Shown: in pieces, positions 35,232 to 44,674 of the stretch | Layout of the letters: the number at the start of each line of letters is the position of its first letter | Position numbering within the stretch: the first letter of the stretch is position 1 | Assembly (NCBI GenBank): GCA_017430455.1 | Contig: JAFRMX010000023.1 | Coordinates: 124,001-188,000 of the forward strand | Direction of reading: 5' to 3' | DNA length: 64,000 nt | DNA from: Oscillospiraceae bacterium | GTDB lineage: Bacteria; Bacillota; Clostridia; Oscillospirales; Oscillospiraceae | Made by a program: the position numbers and the translations under genes | The notes under the pieces: model-generated | The model's input: the letters and a program-made list of their open reading frames with translations, nothing else | The model's database searches: none | Told to the model about the DNA's origin: nothing

Positions 35232-35576
35232 TTATACTATTTTTTCAGAGAGTTTCTTACCGCCAAGAATATGAAAATGAAGATGCATTACAGTTTGTCC
35301 GCCGTCTTCTCCGCAGTTGTTTATGACTCTGAAACCTTCAAGGCCGAGAGAATCTGCGATCTTTTTAACAGCCTCAAAACATTTTGCAACATATAAAGAA
35401 TTACTGTCGTTTATCTCCAGAGCTGATGCAATATGCGTCTTCGGAACAACTATGACATGTACCGGAGCCTGAGGATTTATATCATTGAAAGCATAGCAGT
35501 ATTCGTCTTCATATACTTTGGTGCTGGGAATAACACCCTCAATGATCTTACAGAAAAGACAATTATCATCTAACAT
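35232..35576 (-). CDS. hinT: HIT family purine nucleoside phosphoramidase
   Basis: 114 aa. A CxxC near the start (CLFCK, residues 6-10) and the catalytic triad HLHFH (H98, H100, H102). HinT-type enzymes hydrolyse adenosine 5'-phosphoramidates. It follows alaS with a 16-bp gap; HinT proteins can remove aminoacyl-AMP, which fits that neighbour. Confidence 0.95.
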   Translation of the reverse strand: MLDDNCLFCKIIEGVIPSTKVYEDEYCYAFNDINPQAPVHVIVVPKTHIASALEINDSNSLYVAKCFEAVKKIADSLGLEGFRVINNCGEDGGQTVMHLHFHILGGKKLSEKIV

Positions 35577-35592
35577 TCTATTTACCTCCTGA

Positions 35593-38220
35593 TCATTTTA
35601 CACAATCGAACACAGCAGACATTGCCTCATCAAGCTTTCCGGAATCGGTTCCGCCGCCCATTGCACTGTCAGCTTTTCCTCCGCCCTTGCCTCCGATTAT
35701 CGGACATATTTTCTTAATGATCTGTCCGGCATTGTAACCGGCGGCAACAGCGTTCTTTCCGCATACAGCAAGAATCGATACTTTTTCATTTGCAGTAAGA
35801 GAGATAACGGCAATAACGGATTCGTCCCTGTCTCTCAGCATATCTCCGAGTTTTCTCATCGAATTTGCATCACCTTCGGTAAGTTTTGCCGTAACAACAT
35901 GAACATCACCTATCGAGACTGCATTCTTGAGCATCATATCCACAGCAGCCCCGGTCTCTTTGCTTCTGAGACTCTCAACAAGCTGCTTCTGTTCTTTGAG
36001 CTCGGCATTCATCTGCTCAAGCTTTGAAAGGATATTCTGAGGAGATGTCTTAAGAAATGCAGAGATCTCACCTATTTTGAGAAGGGACTCGTTAAGGGTC
36101 TTCAGAGTTTCAAGTCCTGTGACTGCTTCTATTCTTCTGACTCCGGAAGCAACGCTTCCTTCAGAAACTATATGGAAAGATCCGATGTTAGAAGAATTAT
36201 CGACATGAGTACCGCCGCAAAGCTCACGGCTGTATTCACCGATGCTTACTACTCTTACATATTCGCCGTATTTCTCACCAAACAGAGCTGTAGCTCCGGA
36301 CCTCATAGCTTCATTGACGTTCATGACTTCAGTATGAACAGGAAGAGCTGAGAGGATCACGTCATTTACCTCTTTCTCTATATTCCTGATATCGTCATCT
36401 GAAAGTGAGCTGAAATGTGTGAAATCGAATCTGAGCCGGTCTGCCTCAACAAGAGAGCCCGCCTGATGCACGTGGTCACCGCATGCATTTACAAGAGCCT
36501 TCTGAAGGATATGAGTCGCGCTGTGGGCTCTTCTGATTGCAGTTCTTCTTTCAACATCGTATTCAGAAGTGCATTTGTCTCCGACTTCCACAATACCGGA
36601 CAGGACTTTAGCGTAATGCATATATTTCCCGCCCTTATTCTTCTTAACGTCATTGACCTCTAAAGTGAATTTATCCGAAGAGATCTTACCGTGATCTCCG
36701 ACCTGTCCGCCCATTTCAGCATACATAACGGTCTTGTCGAGCACAACAATAATATCCATACCTGCAGCCGCCATCAGCGTCTTCTCTCCGTCAGATACAA
36801 TGGAGAGAACTCTGGACTCACAGCTGGTATTGACATACCCGAGGAATTCCGTATCCGGGATCTCCTTGCCGAACTCTACGCCTGCCCAACCCAGATCGCC
36901 GAGAGCTTCTCTGGCCTTTCTGGCTCTCTGTTTCTGTTCCTCCATATAGGATGCGAATCCCTGTTCATCAACGGTCATCCCGTTTTCTTCACACATATCT
37001 GTAGTAATATCGAGCGGGAAACCGTATGTATCATATAGTTTGAAAGCATCAGCGCCGGAGAGCTCTTTAATTCCTTCTGCCTTATGTGCCTCTATGAGGT
37101 CGTTGCACATCTTCATTCCGGCATCAAGAGTTTTGCCAAAGCTTTCTTCCTCTGCTTTAAGAACCTTAATGATGTAGGACACCTTTGACCTGAGCTCGGG
37201 ATACTGGATCTCATTCTGTTCAACTACTGTTTCGACTACCTTCCAGAGGAACGGATCCTTTACTCCAAGGCGTCTTCCGTGTCTGGCTGCCCGTCTTATC
37301 AGTCTCCTGAGAACATAGCCTCTCCCGAGGTTCGAAGGAAGTATTCCGTCAGATATCATAAACACAGCTGATCTGATATGGTCGGTAATAACTCTGAGGG
37401 AAACATCGGTATCATGATCCTGCTCATAATAAGCTCCGGTAAGTTCGCTCACTTTATTGGTGATATTCATGACAGTATCCACATCAAAAAGCGAATCAAC
37501 ATCCTGGCAGACTACAGCAAGTCTCTCCAGGCCCATACCCGTATCTATGTTCTTCTGTTTGAGTTCCGTATAGTTGTCGTTACCGTCATTGTCAAACTGG
37601 GAAAATACTATATTCCAGACTTCCATATAACGGTCGCAGTCACATCCGACAGTGCAGGTGGGTTTTCCGCAACCGTACTTTTCACCCCTGTCATAGTAGA
37701 TCTCACTGCAAGGTCCGCACGGGCCTGCGCCATGCTCCCAGAAATTGTCTTCCTTTCCAAACTTGAATATTCTCTCCTTTGGGATCCCCATCTCCTCATT
37801 CCAGATACGGAAAGCCTCATCATCATCAACATAAACAGAGGGATAGAGTCTGTCCGGATCGAGACCGACCCATTCAGGTGAGGTCAGAAATTCCCAGCCC
37901 CAATGGATCGCTTCAGTCTTGAAATAATCTCCGAAACTGAAATTTCCGAGCATCTCAAAGTATGTTCCGTGTCTGGCAGTCTTACCGATGTTTTCAATAT
38001 CGCCGGTCCTTATGCATTTCTGACAGGTACATACCCTGTGCCTCGGCGGCTCCTGTTCACCCTTGAAATACGGCTTCATAGGCGCCATCCCTGAGTTTAT
38101 TATCAAAAGGCTGGCGTCATTTTGCGGAATGAGCGAGAAGCTCGGAAGACGCAAGTGCCCTTTTGTCTCAAAAAAGCTCAAAAACATTTCTCTCAGCTGG
38201 TTTAATCCGAATTTTTCCAT
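35593..38220 (-). CDS. alaS: Alanyl-tRNA synthetase
   Basis: 875 aa, full length with all domains: class II catalytic core (residues about 1-250), tRNA recognition (250-450), editing domain with zinc motif HSATH and CGGTH, and the C-terminal C-Ala domain (GGKGGGKADSAMGGG). It attaches alanine to tRNA-Ala and hydrolyses Ser/Gly mischarge. No T-box precedes it: only 26 bp separate it from the U32 gene, so it depends on an upstream promoter. Confidence 0.98.
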   Translation of the reverse strand: MEKFGLNQLREMFLSFFETKGHLRLPSFSLIPQNDASLLIINSGMAPMKPYFKGEQEPPRHRVCTCQKCIRTGDIENIGKTARHGTYFEMLGNFSFGDYFKTEAIHWGWEFLTSPEWVGLDPDRLYPSVYVDDDEAFRIWNEEMGIPKERIFKFGKEDNFWEHGAGPCGPCSEIYYDRGEKYGCGKPTCTVGCDCDRYMEVWNIVFSQFDNDGNDNYTELKQKNIDTGMGLERLAVVCQDVDSLFDVDTVMNITNKVSELTGAYYEQDHDTDVSLRVITDHIRSAVFMISDGILPSNLGRGYVLRRLIRRAARHGRRLGVKDPFLWKVVETVVEQNEIQYPELRSKVSYIIKVLKAEEESFGKTLDAGMKMCNDLIEAHKAEGIKELSGADAFKLYDTYGFPLDITTDMCEENGMTVDEQGFASYMEEQKQRARKAREALGDLGWAGVEFGKEIPDTEFLGYVNTSCESRVLSIVSDGEKTLMAAAGMDIIVVLDKTVMYAEMGGQVGDHGKISSDKFTLEVNDVKKNKGGKYMHYAKVLSGIVEVGDKCTSEYDVERRTAIRRAHSATHILQKALVNACGDHVHQAGSLVEADRLRFDFTHFSSLSDDDIRNIEKEVNDVILSALPVHTEVMNVNEAMRSGATALFGEKYGEYVRVVSIGEYSRELCGGTHVDNSSNIGSFHIVSEGSVASGVRRIEAVTGLETLKTLNESLLKIGEISAFLKTSPQNILSKLEQMNAELKEQKQLVESLRSKETGAAVDMMLKNAVSIGDVHVVTAKLTEGDANSMRKLGDMLRDRDESVIAVISLTANEKVSILAVCGKNAVAAGYNAGQIIKKICPIIGGKGGGKADSAMGGGTDSGKLDEAMSAVFDCVK

Positions 38221-38246
38221 CTTTATTATCTCCGTATGTTGATATT

Positions 38247-39452
38247 TTACTGTTTTGGTTTTCTGACTATTGAAAGTCTCGGCGCTTTTGCAGGAAGTTT
38301 CATTTTAAGCTCCATCATGGCATGGGGCGTATCATCTATCTCATTTGCTTCCCCGTCATAAATATGCTCGGCTTTGAAAGACAAAGGCTTCTCACCGGGA
38401 ATCAGAAGCTCAAGAAGATCTCCCTTTGAGAACTTGTTCCTCTGGGAGAGAACAGCATTTCCCTCCTCATCACAGCTCTCTACAACGGCTGCGATATCGG
38501 CATCCTGCGTATAACTTGAATTGCCGTAGCTCTGACCGGGGTATGAATAGTAAAAACCTGTCGAATACGGTCTGTGGCTCACTTTTTCGGTTTCTCTTAC
38601 CCAGACCGGATCAAGCTCTTCCCCGTTAATATATGCATCCAGTGCATGTCTGTACGCATTTGCTGTAACAGCAGTATAGTAAGCGGATTTCATCCTGCCT
38701 TCTATCTTGAATGAATCGATTCCGGCATCAGCAAGATCGGCTATATGTTCTATCATACACATGTCCCGGGAATTCAGAATATGTGTTCCGCCGTCTTCGG
38801 AGATCTCAAAATACTCACCCGGCCGCTTCTCTTCAACAAGATGATATTTCCATCTGCAGGGCTGGGCACACTCTCCACGGTTTGCATCTCTGCCGGCCAT
38901 ATAGTTTGAGAGCAGACATCTTCCGGAGAAAGAGACGCACATTGCCCCGTGAACAAAAGCTTCGAGTTTGAGCTTCTCAGGTACCGCCTGCCTGATCATA
39001 TCGATCTCTTTGATCGATGTCTCTCTGGCCAATACGACAGTATCTGCGCCCGTATCATAAAGGAACTTTGCGGTTTCGCTGTTGATTACTCCGAGCTGGG
39101 TACTGACATGTATCCCGATACGTGGAGCATATCGTTTTGCAAGGCTCATGACCCCGAGATCGGCTATGATAAGAGCATCTGCTCCGATACTGTTAAGAAA
39201 TTCGAGATACGGGGGAAGCTTGTTCAGCTCATATTCTCTTGGAAGAGTATTGCATGTGACATATATCTTTCTTCCCTTTGAATGAGCATATGAAACAGCC
39301 TTTTCAAGTTCTTCATCGCTGAAATTTGCGGCTGCGGCTCTCATTCCGAACATGGTTCCTGCCAGATACACGGCATCTGCTCCGTATGCTATGGCCATTT
39401 CCAGACGTTCAAAATCTCCCGCAGGGCAAAGGAGCTCAAGATCTTTATTCAT
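38247..39452 (-). CDS. trhP: U32 family peptidase / tRNA hydroxylation protein
   Basis: 401 aa from the ATG at 39452, which lies 1 bp beyond the mltG stop. N-terminal U32 signature ELLCPAGDFERLEMAIAYG, the HGAMCVSFSGRCLLS motif with the YMAGRDANRGECAQPC cysteines, and a C-terminal U32_C beta domain (about residues 320-395). Homologues next to mltG in Bacillus (yrrN/yrrO) are needed for 5-hydroxyuridine in tRNA. An in-frame extension of 45 codons upstream lies inside mltG and is not supported. Confidence 0.9.
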   Translation of the reverse strand: MNKDLELLCPAGDFERLEMAIAYGADAVYLAGTMFGMRAAAANFSDEELEKAVSYAHSKGRKIYVTCNTLPREYELNKLPPYLEFLNSIGADALIIADLGVMSLAKRYAPRIGIHVSTQLGVINSETAKFLYDTGADTVVLARETSIKEIDMIRQAVPEKLKLEAFVHGAMCVSFSGRCLLSNYMAGRDANRGECAQPCRWKYHLVEEKRPGEYFEISEDGGTHILNSRDMCMIEHIADLADAGIDSFKIEGRMKSAYYTAVTANAYRHALDAYINGEELDPVWVRETEKVSHRPYSTGFYYSYPGQSYGNSSYTQDADIAAVVESCDEEGNAVLSQRNKFSKGDLLELLIPGEKPLSFKAEHIYDGEANEIDDTPHAMMELKMKLPAKAPRLSIVRKPKQ

Positions 39453-39453
39453 T

Positions 39454-40890
39454 TCAGCCCTGAGTCCCGGAAAATGCAAGGAACTGCTCATATGTCTGGA
39501 AGAATCTGTGTGTTCCGGATTCTTCGTCGAGTCTGTAGTACAGATAGTTTGTATCAGAGGGGTACAGTGCTGCATTAATTGAAGCAAGTCCGGGATTTGC
39601 TATAGGTGTGGGAGGAAGCCCCGAATAAATACGCGTATTGTAAGGTGAATCCTCTTCAAGCATATCCGCGTCAGGCTCGCCCTCATGATCAGGATGGACA
39701 TAGAGTATCGTCGCATCAATACCGAGCGTCATTCCGCTCCTTATCCTGTTATAAATAACTGAAGCGATCAGCTGCCGCTCATCATTATTGGCAGCTTCTT
39801 TTTCTATCATGGAAGCAATATTGATGATATCATCCATAGAATAACCCATTGACTCGGCTCTGGATTCCATATCATCGGTAACGCGGTAATTATAGTTTTC
39901 AAGGAACTTGTTGATCGCGCTTGAGGCCTGCATGCCGATGTAGAACTGATATGTATCCGGGAACAGATAACCTTCAAGACGTGCAGCATCACCAAGCTTA
40001 TCAGGGTCAAGAAAATCATAATTGAAGCTGTAGTTTGCTGCGGCTTCCATCAGATCCGCATAAGAGGCGACGTCTTCTTCCTCCAGAGTCTTGAAGATCT
40101 TATACATAGTATAGCCTTCAGGAATCGTAATATCGATCGTAAGGGTACCCCCTGCACCCTTTTGCATATTCTTGATGAGAGCACGATAGTCGTAGGTCGA
40201 TTTCAGCTCATAGAGTCCCGGGTCTATTTTATTTGCTGCATGGGAAATCTTGCAGTAAAACTTAAACAGACTTTTGTATTCGATAAGGCCTTCATCCTTG
40301 AGAGTGTCAGCCACATAATCTATATCGGCGACAGAGATATCCTCCGTTCCTTTCAAAACGCCGTCTTCATATTTATCCACGGTCTCGGAGGAGATCACTG
40401 ATGTGGGAATGCTTATCGTTGCTGTAAAATCATCATTCCCGAGAGCCAGTACATCGCTTGCCGCCATCCATGCCAGGACGGCCAGAACTATACTGATGCA
40501 TGCAACAAACCCGAAATAAAGCAATCCGCCAAGACATCCTGATCTGTATTCCCTGCTCTGTCTGACAGGCTGATAATCTCTCTCATCCTTGGGTAATTCC
40601 TCTTGAGCAGGTTTTTTGCGTTTTACGTTTTCATCTTTCTTCTCGGGCTTGTCGTCCTTATCCTTGAAGAGCATCTCGTCAAGCTTTTTAGGGATATCGC
40701 GTATAGCCGTGGTCTTTTCGAGATTTTCCTTTCCGTCGGGATCCGGGTCTTGCTTATCGCCGAAGATCTCATCTTCAAATATGTTAAATTCCTCAAAGCC
40801 CGCACCGGTGCCTCTCTCCTCAGGAATTTCTTCCTTTTTGCTGTCGGCACGTTCAAAGATCTCATTCAGTTTTTTAAGATCATCATTCAT
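39454..40890 (-). CDS. mltG: Endolytic transglycosylase MltG
   Basis: 478 aa. A charged low-complexity cytoplasmic tail (1-115, rich in Glu/Lys/Asp) precedes one membrane helix (about 120-142) and then the LysM-like and YceG domains. The active-site region is IASMIEKEAANNDERQLIASVI in outline with E365 as the likely catalytic Glu (E363 adjacent). It cuts nascent glycan strands at the membrane. The tail is longer than in E. coli but is common in Clostridia. Between tmk and the U32 gene. Confidence 0.94.
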   Translation of the reverse strand: MNDDLKKLNEIFERADSKKEEIPEERGTGAGFEEFNIFEDEIFGDKQDPDPDGKENLEKTTAIRDIPKKLDEMLFKDKDDKPEKKDENVKRKKPAQEELPKDERDYQPVRQSREYRSGCLGGLLYFGFVACISIVLAVLAWMAASDVLALGNDDFTATISIPTSVISSETVDKYEDGVLKGTEDISVADIDYVADTLKDEGLIEYKSLFKFYCKISHAANKIDPGLYELKSTYDYRALIKNMQKGAGGTLTIDITIPEGYTMYKIFKTLEEEDVASYADLMEAAANYSFNYDFLDPDKLGDAARLEGYLFPDTYQFYIGMQASSAINKFLENYNYRVTDDMESRAESMGYSMDDIINIASMIEKEAANNDERQLIASVIYNRIRSGMTLGIDATILYVHPDHEGEPDADMLEEDSPYNTRIYSGLPPTPIANPGLASINAALYPSDTNYLYYRLDEESGTHRFFQTYEQFLAFSGTQG

Positions 40891-40902
40891 ATCATCAAAA
40901 CA

Positions 40903-41571
40903 TTAAAGAATAGATTTAATATAGCTGTATATCTCAGAATTTTTCTCTTCTACGTCACGCTCTTTGCCGTCTTTCATGAAATCGACCCTGTGCCATTTGA
41001 AAAAATCACATGCCTTTGAGGCTGTTTCGAGGCATTTTTCAAGATAGCCCTTATCGGCTTCGTGAATATCTGCAGAGGTATGTGTATTCTCCTGCCTGCG
41101 CTTCATTCTTCTGAGTGACGTTTCAATATCAACATCAAGGTATATGACGCTGTCCGGAACAGGAAGACCCATTTTCACATATTCAAGATCCGAAAGCCAC
41201 TCGAAGAATCCGTACAGTTCATCTCCGTTGAGCTTACTGCCCTGATGCACGGCGTTTGACGTCGTATAGCGGTCGGCAAGGACCAGTCCGCCGTTTCTGT
41301 AGTACTCTCCCCAGTCATTTACATACGAAGCATACCTGTCCACCGAGAAGAAAAGCGAAGCAGTATATGCGTTCACGTCTGAAGGATTGCTTCCGAACCG
41401 GCCTTGAAGATACATTCTTATCAGCGCGCTGCTTTCCTTGTCGTAGCGCGGAAATACTATATGTCTGTATGAAATTCCGTCCGCATCAAGTTTGGAGCAT
41501 ATTCTCTTGTACTGGGAGGATTTTCCGCTCCCGTCGATGCCTTCAAATATTATAAGTTTACCGTCTGCCAA
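40903..41571 (-). CDS. tmk: Thymidylate kinase-like nucleotide kinase
   Basis: 222 aa. P-loop GIDGSGKSS (residues 11-19), the ADRYTTSN segment (DRY motif), and a lid RRMKRRQENT. It phosphorylates dTMP, or possibly another deoxynucleoside monophosphate: the sequence LQGRFGSNPSDVNAYTASLF departs from the bacterial norm and resembles the Clostridia dTMP kinase paralogue. Between sirtuin and mltG, 12 bp before the latter. Confidence 0.82.
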   Translation of the reverse strand: MADGKLIIFEGIDGSGKSSQYKRICSKLDADGISYRHIVFPRYDKESSALIRMYLQGRFGSNPSDVNAYTASLFFSVDRYASYVNDWGEYYRNGGLVLADRYTTSNAVHQGSKLNGDELYGFFEWLSDLEYVKMGLPVPDSVIYLDVDIETSLRRMKRRQENTHTSADIHEADKGYLEKCLETASKACDFFKWHRVDFMKDGKERDVEEKNSEIYSYIKSIL

Positions 41572-41595
41572 AACTCTGCCCTCTGAATTGAATAA

Positions 41596-42312
41596 TCAGA
41601 TCTGTGAGAATACCTTCCCCAGATACTCATGTAAAACGAGATTTGCCATTCCGTCATACGGAGTGGCGCTGTGATTTATAAGCACGAGCTTATTGCCGTT
41701 ATAATAATTGATCATTCCCGCGGCAGGATATACATTCAGTGATGTCCCGCCGACAATAAGCATATCAGCGCGGCTGATATACCTGAGCGCGTCAGTAATA
41801 TCTTCTTCTTTAAGGGGTTCCTCATAGAAAACGATATCGGGTCTTATAACGCCGCCGCAGTCGCATCTGGGTACACCATCCTCAACGTTCATTGCCTGAT
41901 AGTTGAAGATCTTCCCGCATTTGGAACAGTATGCCCTCAAAAGGCTGCCGTGAAGTTCTATAACTCTTTTGCTGCCTGCAGCCTGGTGAAGTCCGTCTAT
42001 ATTCTGAGTGACTACCGCCCTCAGCTTGCCTTCTTTTTCGAGTTCAGCAAGTCTCAAATGTGTAATATTGGGCTTTACGTCCTTAATCATGAGCTTTGCC
42101 CTGTAAAACCTGTAGTATTCCTCAGGATTAGCTTCAAAGAACGAATGGGACAGAATAGTCTCAGGGTTGTATTTCCATTGCTGATGATACAATCCGTTGG
42201 TACTTCTGAAATCGGGTATCCCGCTTTCAGTGCTTACTCCTGCACCTCCGAAAAAGACTATATTATCGGATTCCTCGACCCATTTTTTTAATTTTGCAAT
42301 ATTATCATCCAT
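41596..42312 (-). CDS. cobB: NAD-dependent protein deacylase (sirtuin)
   Basis: 238 aa. NAD-binding GAGVSTESGIPDFR (residues 23-36), catalytic H121 in IELHGS, TQNIDGLH, and a zinc ribbon of C129, C132, C150 and C152. Tyr/Arg residues for desuccinylation are not obvious, so lysine deacetylation is the best guess. Overlaps the cyclodeaminase-like gene by 8 bp. Confidence 0.94.
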   Translation of the reverse strand: MDDNIAKLKKWVEESDNIVFFGGAGVSTESGIPDFRSTNGLYHQQWKYNPETILSHSFFEANPEEYYRFYRAKLMIKDVKPNITHLRLAELEKEGKLRAVVTQNIDGLHQAAGSKRVIELHGSLLRAYCSKCGKIFNYQAMNVEDGVPRCDCGGVIRPDIVFYEEPLKEEDITDALRYISRADMLIVGGTSLNVYPAAGMINYYNGNKLVLINHSATPYDGMANLVLHEYLGKVFSQI

Positions 42313-42925
42313 TATTCTTTACCTTTTCAAGTACAGCATCATACTTTTCTTCAAGCTGCTTATATGTCAGTTCATACTCCCTGCGTAAAACAAAACTGAA
42401 AGTCTCATCGGTGCTTAAGCCCGCGAGATAGTCGAACCAGACGCCGCATATTTTTGCTGCAGACATCGCTTCTTCCGCGGAAACCATCATAGCAACCGCT
42501 TCGGAGGATGATACTTTTTCCGACATCTCATCAAGAAAATCCATTAAAACGACCATCATCCCGATGATCTCTTCTGTTATTTCAGAAGCCGGATGAAGGC
42601 AGGCATCAAGTTCTTCCTGAGGTCTGTTTTCTTTTATTGCTTTGTTCATCGGCGCCCTGCATCTGATGTCCTGGTCCATGAGTGCGCTCATATATATCCT
42701 GAGCTTATCGATATTTCTGACTATAAATTTCAAACGCTCATTCTCAGGCTCAGAAGCCTGAAGAGCATTAGCAGCCTTTAAAGCCATTGCGCAAGCTAAA
42801 GCTGCAGATGCTGCAGCAACTGTACCCGCTTCAGCTTTAGAAGAGGTTTCAGACAGCTTGGAAGTAAGCTCATCCATATTATTGTTATTATATCTCTCTG
42901 CCTTAATAATGATTTTTTCAGCCAT
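42305..42925 (-). CDS. Cyclodeaminase/cyclohydrolase (FTCD_C) family protein
   Basis: 206 aa, all-helical. The segment GTVAAASAALACAMALKAANAL corresponds in outline to the Gly/Ala-rich helix of formimidoyl-THF cyclodeaminase, and SSEAVAMMVSAEEAM is similar to the family. It may convert formimidoyl-THF or methenyl-THF, as FchA does. The Gly-rich loop is less perfect than in proven enzymes, so a divergent role is possible. Between prfC and the sirtuin gene. Confidence 0.7.
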   Translation of the reverse strand: MAEKIIIKAERYNNNNMDELTSKLSETSSKAEAGTVAAASAALACAMALKAANALQASEPENERLKFIVRNIDKLRIYMSALMDQDIRCRAPMNKAIKENRPQEELDACLHPASEITEEIIGMMVVLMDFLDEMSEKVSSSEAVAMMVSAEEAMSAAKICGVWFDYLAGLSTDETFSFVLRREYELTYKQLEEKYDAVLEKVKNNG

Positions 42926-42940
42926 ACTCTTTAATTCCTC

Positions 42941-44530
42941 TCAGTTTCTGTTGAATTCTCTTAAGCGCAGACCCTCATTTTTGTTCAATGCCCAGTTAAT
43001 ACACCATTCGGATGTAAACAAAAGCAGGTTATTGCCCTTGAAATCCTGCACCCATCTTGTATCGCTGGTGAGGTTCAAAGAACGGATATCCGGATTCTCG
43101 TTATCTACCCATCTGATATACTCAAACGGCAGCTCTCTTCTTCTAATATCCACTCCGTATTCCGTTTTCAGTCTGTATTCAAGTACTTCGAACTGGAGAA
43201 CACCGACGACCCCGACTATCACTTCTTCTATTCCGGTATGCGGTTCATGGAAGATCTGGATAGCGCCTTCCTGGGCGATCTGCATTATCCCCTTCTCAAA
43301 CTGCTTATGTTTCATGGTATCTGTTCTCTCAACAGACGCGAAATGTTCCGGAGCAAATGTCGGGATCCCTTCAAACCGGACAGTCTTTCCCTTTTCACAA
43401 ACAGTATCTCCGATAGAAAAGATCCCGGGATCGAATACGCCGATAATATCGCCGGCATATGCTTCATCAATAACAGATCTCTCCTGAGCCATCAGCTGCT
43501 GCGGCTGTGCAAGACGGAGAGCCTTATTGCCCTGAACGTGGAAATACTCCTTATCACGCTCAAACTTGCCCGAACAGATCCTCATGAAGGCTATCCTGTC
43601 CCTATGAGCCTTGTTCATGTTGGCCTGGATCTTAAAGATGAAAGCAGAAAAATAATTGTCAAACGGGTCTACATACTCGCTCTCGGCAAGTCTCGGCAGA
43701 GGCGGCATCGTCATGGAGAGGAAATTTTTCAAAAACGGTTCTATTCCGAAGTTGTTGAGAGCAGAACCGAAAAAGACGGGACTCAGTTCTCCTTTTCTGA
43801 CCTTGTCTATATCAAACTCATACCCGGCGCCGTCAAGAAGTTCAATGTCATCTGCCAGGGTAATCCTGAGATTTTTCCCGATAAGAGCATCAAGGGTTTC
43901 CGTATCATCCAGTGAGCATTTAACTGATGAGATCTTGTTCTGTCCTCTGTGAAATTCTGTAAAAGCAAGTATCTCCTTTTCAGTTCTGTCGTAAACCCCC
44001 TTGAATTCAATGCCGCAGCCGATAGGCCAGTTGACAGGGAATGTTCCTATCCCGAATTCATTTTCCAGTTCTTCCATAAGCTCATAGGGGCTTCTCGCTT
44101 CTCTGTCGAGCTTGTTGATAAATGTGAATATCGGAATATGCCTCATGGAGCAGATCTTAAACAGCTTCCTGGTCTGAGGCTCAATTCCTTTAGCAGCATC
44201 AATGACCATAACGGCGCTGTCTGCTGCCATGAGCGTACGGTATGTATCTTCCGAGAAATCCTGGTGTCCGGGTGTGTCGAGAATATTTATGCAATAACCG
44301 TCATACTCGAACTGCATTACTGAAGAAGTGATGGAAATACCTCTCTGCTTTTCAAGTTCCATCCAGTCGGATACGGCATGTCTCGCAGTGGCTTTACCCT
44401 TAACGGAACCTGCCAGCTGAATGGCTCCGCCATAGAGAAGAAGCTTTTCGGTCAGTGTTGTTTTGCCTGCGTCCGGGTGTGATATTATCGCAAATGTCCT
44501 GCGTCTGTTAATTTCAGATCTGATATCCAA
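42941..44530 (-). CDS. prfC: Peptide chain release factor 3
   Basis: 529 aa from a TTG start, the usual RF3 length. GTPase motifs: SHPDAGKTTLTEKLL (G1), DTPGHQDF (G3) and NKLDREA (G4). It recycles RF1/RF2 after termination. The TTG at 44530 has AAGGA ten bases upstream; an open frame of 26 more codons upstream runs across the promoter and cannot be translated. It heads the collinear run reaching to asnA. Confidence 0.93.
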   Translation of the reverse strand: MDIRSEINRRRTFAIISHPDAGKTTLTEKLLLYGGAIQLAGSVKGKATARHAVSDWMELEKQRGISITSSVMQFEYDGYCINILDTPGHQDFSEDTYRTLMAADSAVMVIDAAKGIEPQTRKLFKICSMRHIPIFTFINKLDREARSPYELMEELENEFGIGTFPVNWPIGCGIEFKGVYDRTEKEILAFTEFHRGQNKISSVKCSLDDTETLDALIGKNLRITLADDIELLDGAGYEFDIDKVRKGELSPVFFGSALNNFGIEPFLKNFLSMTMPPLPRLAESEYVDPFDNYFSAFIFKIQANMNKAHRDRIAFMRICSGKFERDKEYFHVQGNKALRLAQPQQLMAQERSVIDEAYAGDIIGVFDPGIFSIGDTVCEKGKTVRFEGIPTFAPEHFASVERTDTMKHKQFEKGIMQIAQEGAIQIFHEPHTGIEEVIVGVVGVLQFEVLEYRLKTEYGVDIRRRELPFEYIRWVDNENPDIRSLNLTSDTRWVQDFKGNNLLLFTSEWCINWALNKNEGLRLREFNRN

Positions 44531-44564
44531 ACCATTTAAATCCTTTTTTAAATTAAAACAATGT

Positions 44565-44593
44565 ATTATATCACTACATATTGTTAAAAGCAA
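44565..44593 (-). promoter_or_regulatory. Sigma-A promoter of prfC
   Basis: On the minus strand TTGCTT (44588-44593), a 17-bp spacer and TATAAT (44565-44570). The -35 box lies inside the stem of the upstream terminator. Confidence 0.65.
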
Positions 44594-44616
44594 TTGCGAG
44601 TACCGCAATTGCTTTT
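44586..44616 (-). terminator. Terminator after the Ala-rich protein gene
   Basis: A perfect 13-bp stem AAAAGCAATTGCG/CGCAATTGCTTTT with a 5-nt loop; A/T runs on both sides. It overlaps the -35 box of prfC. Confidence 0.75.
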
Positions 44617-44674
44617 AATTTCATGAATTTTTCAATATCGGTTTTTATGTTTTTCCTTAATGATCCGCAGCGGT

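Noticed and set aside
39453..39587. Extended N-terminus of the U32 peptidase
   Set aside because: These 45 codons overlap mltG; the family start ELLCPAGDFERLE follows the ATG at 39452.
44531..44608. 26-codon N-terminal extension of prfC
   Set aside because: It would cross the prfC promoter; the TTG at 44530 with AAGGA gives the usual RF3 length.
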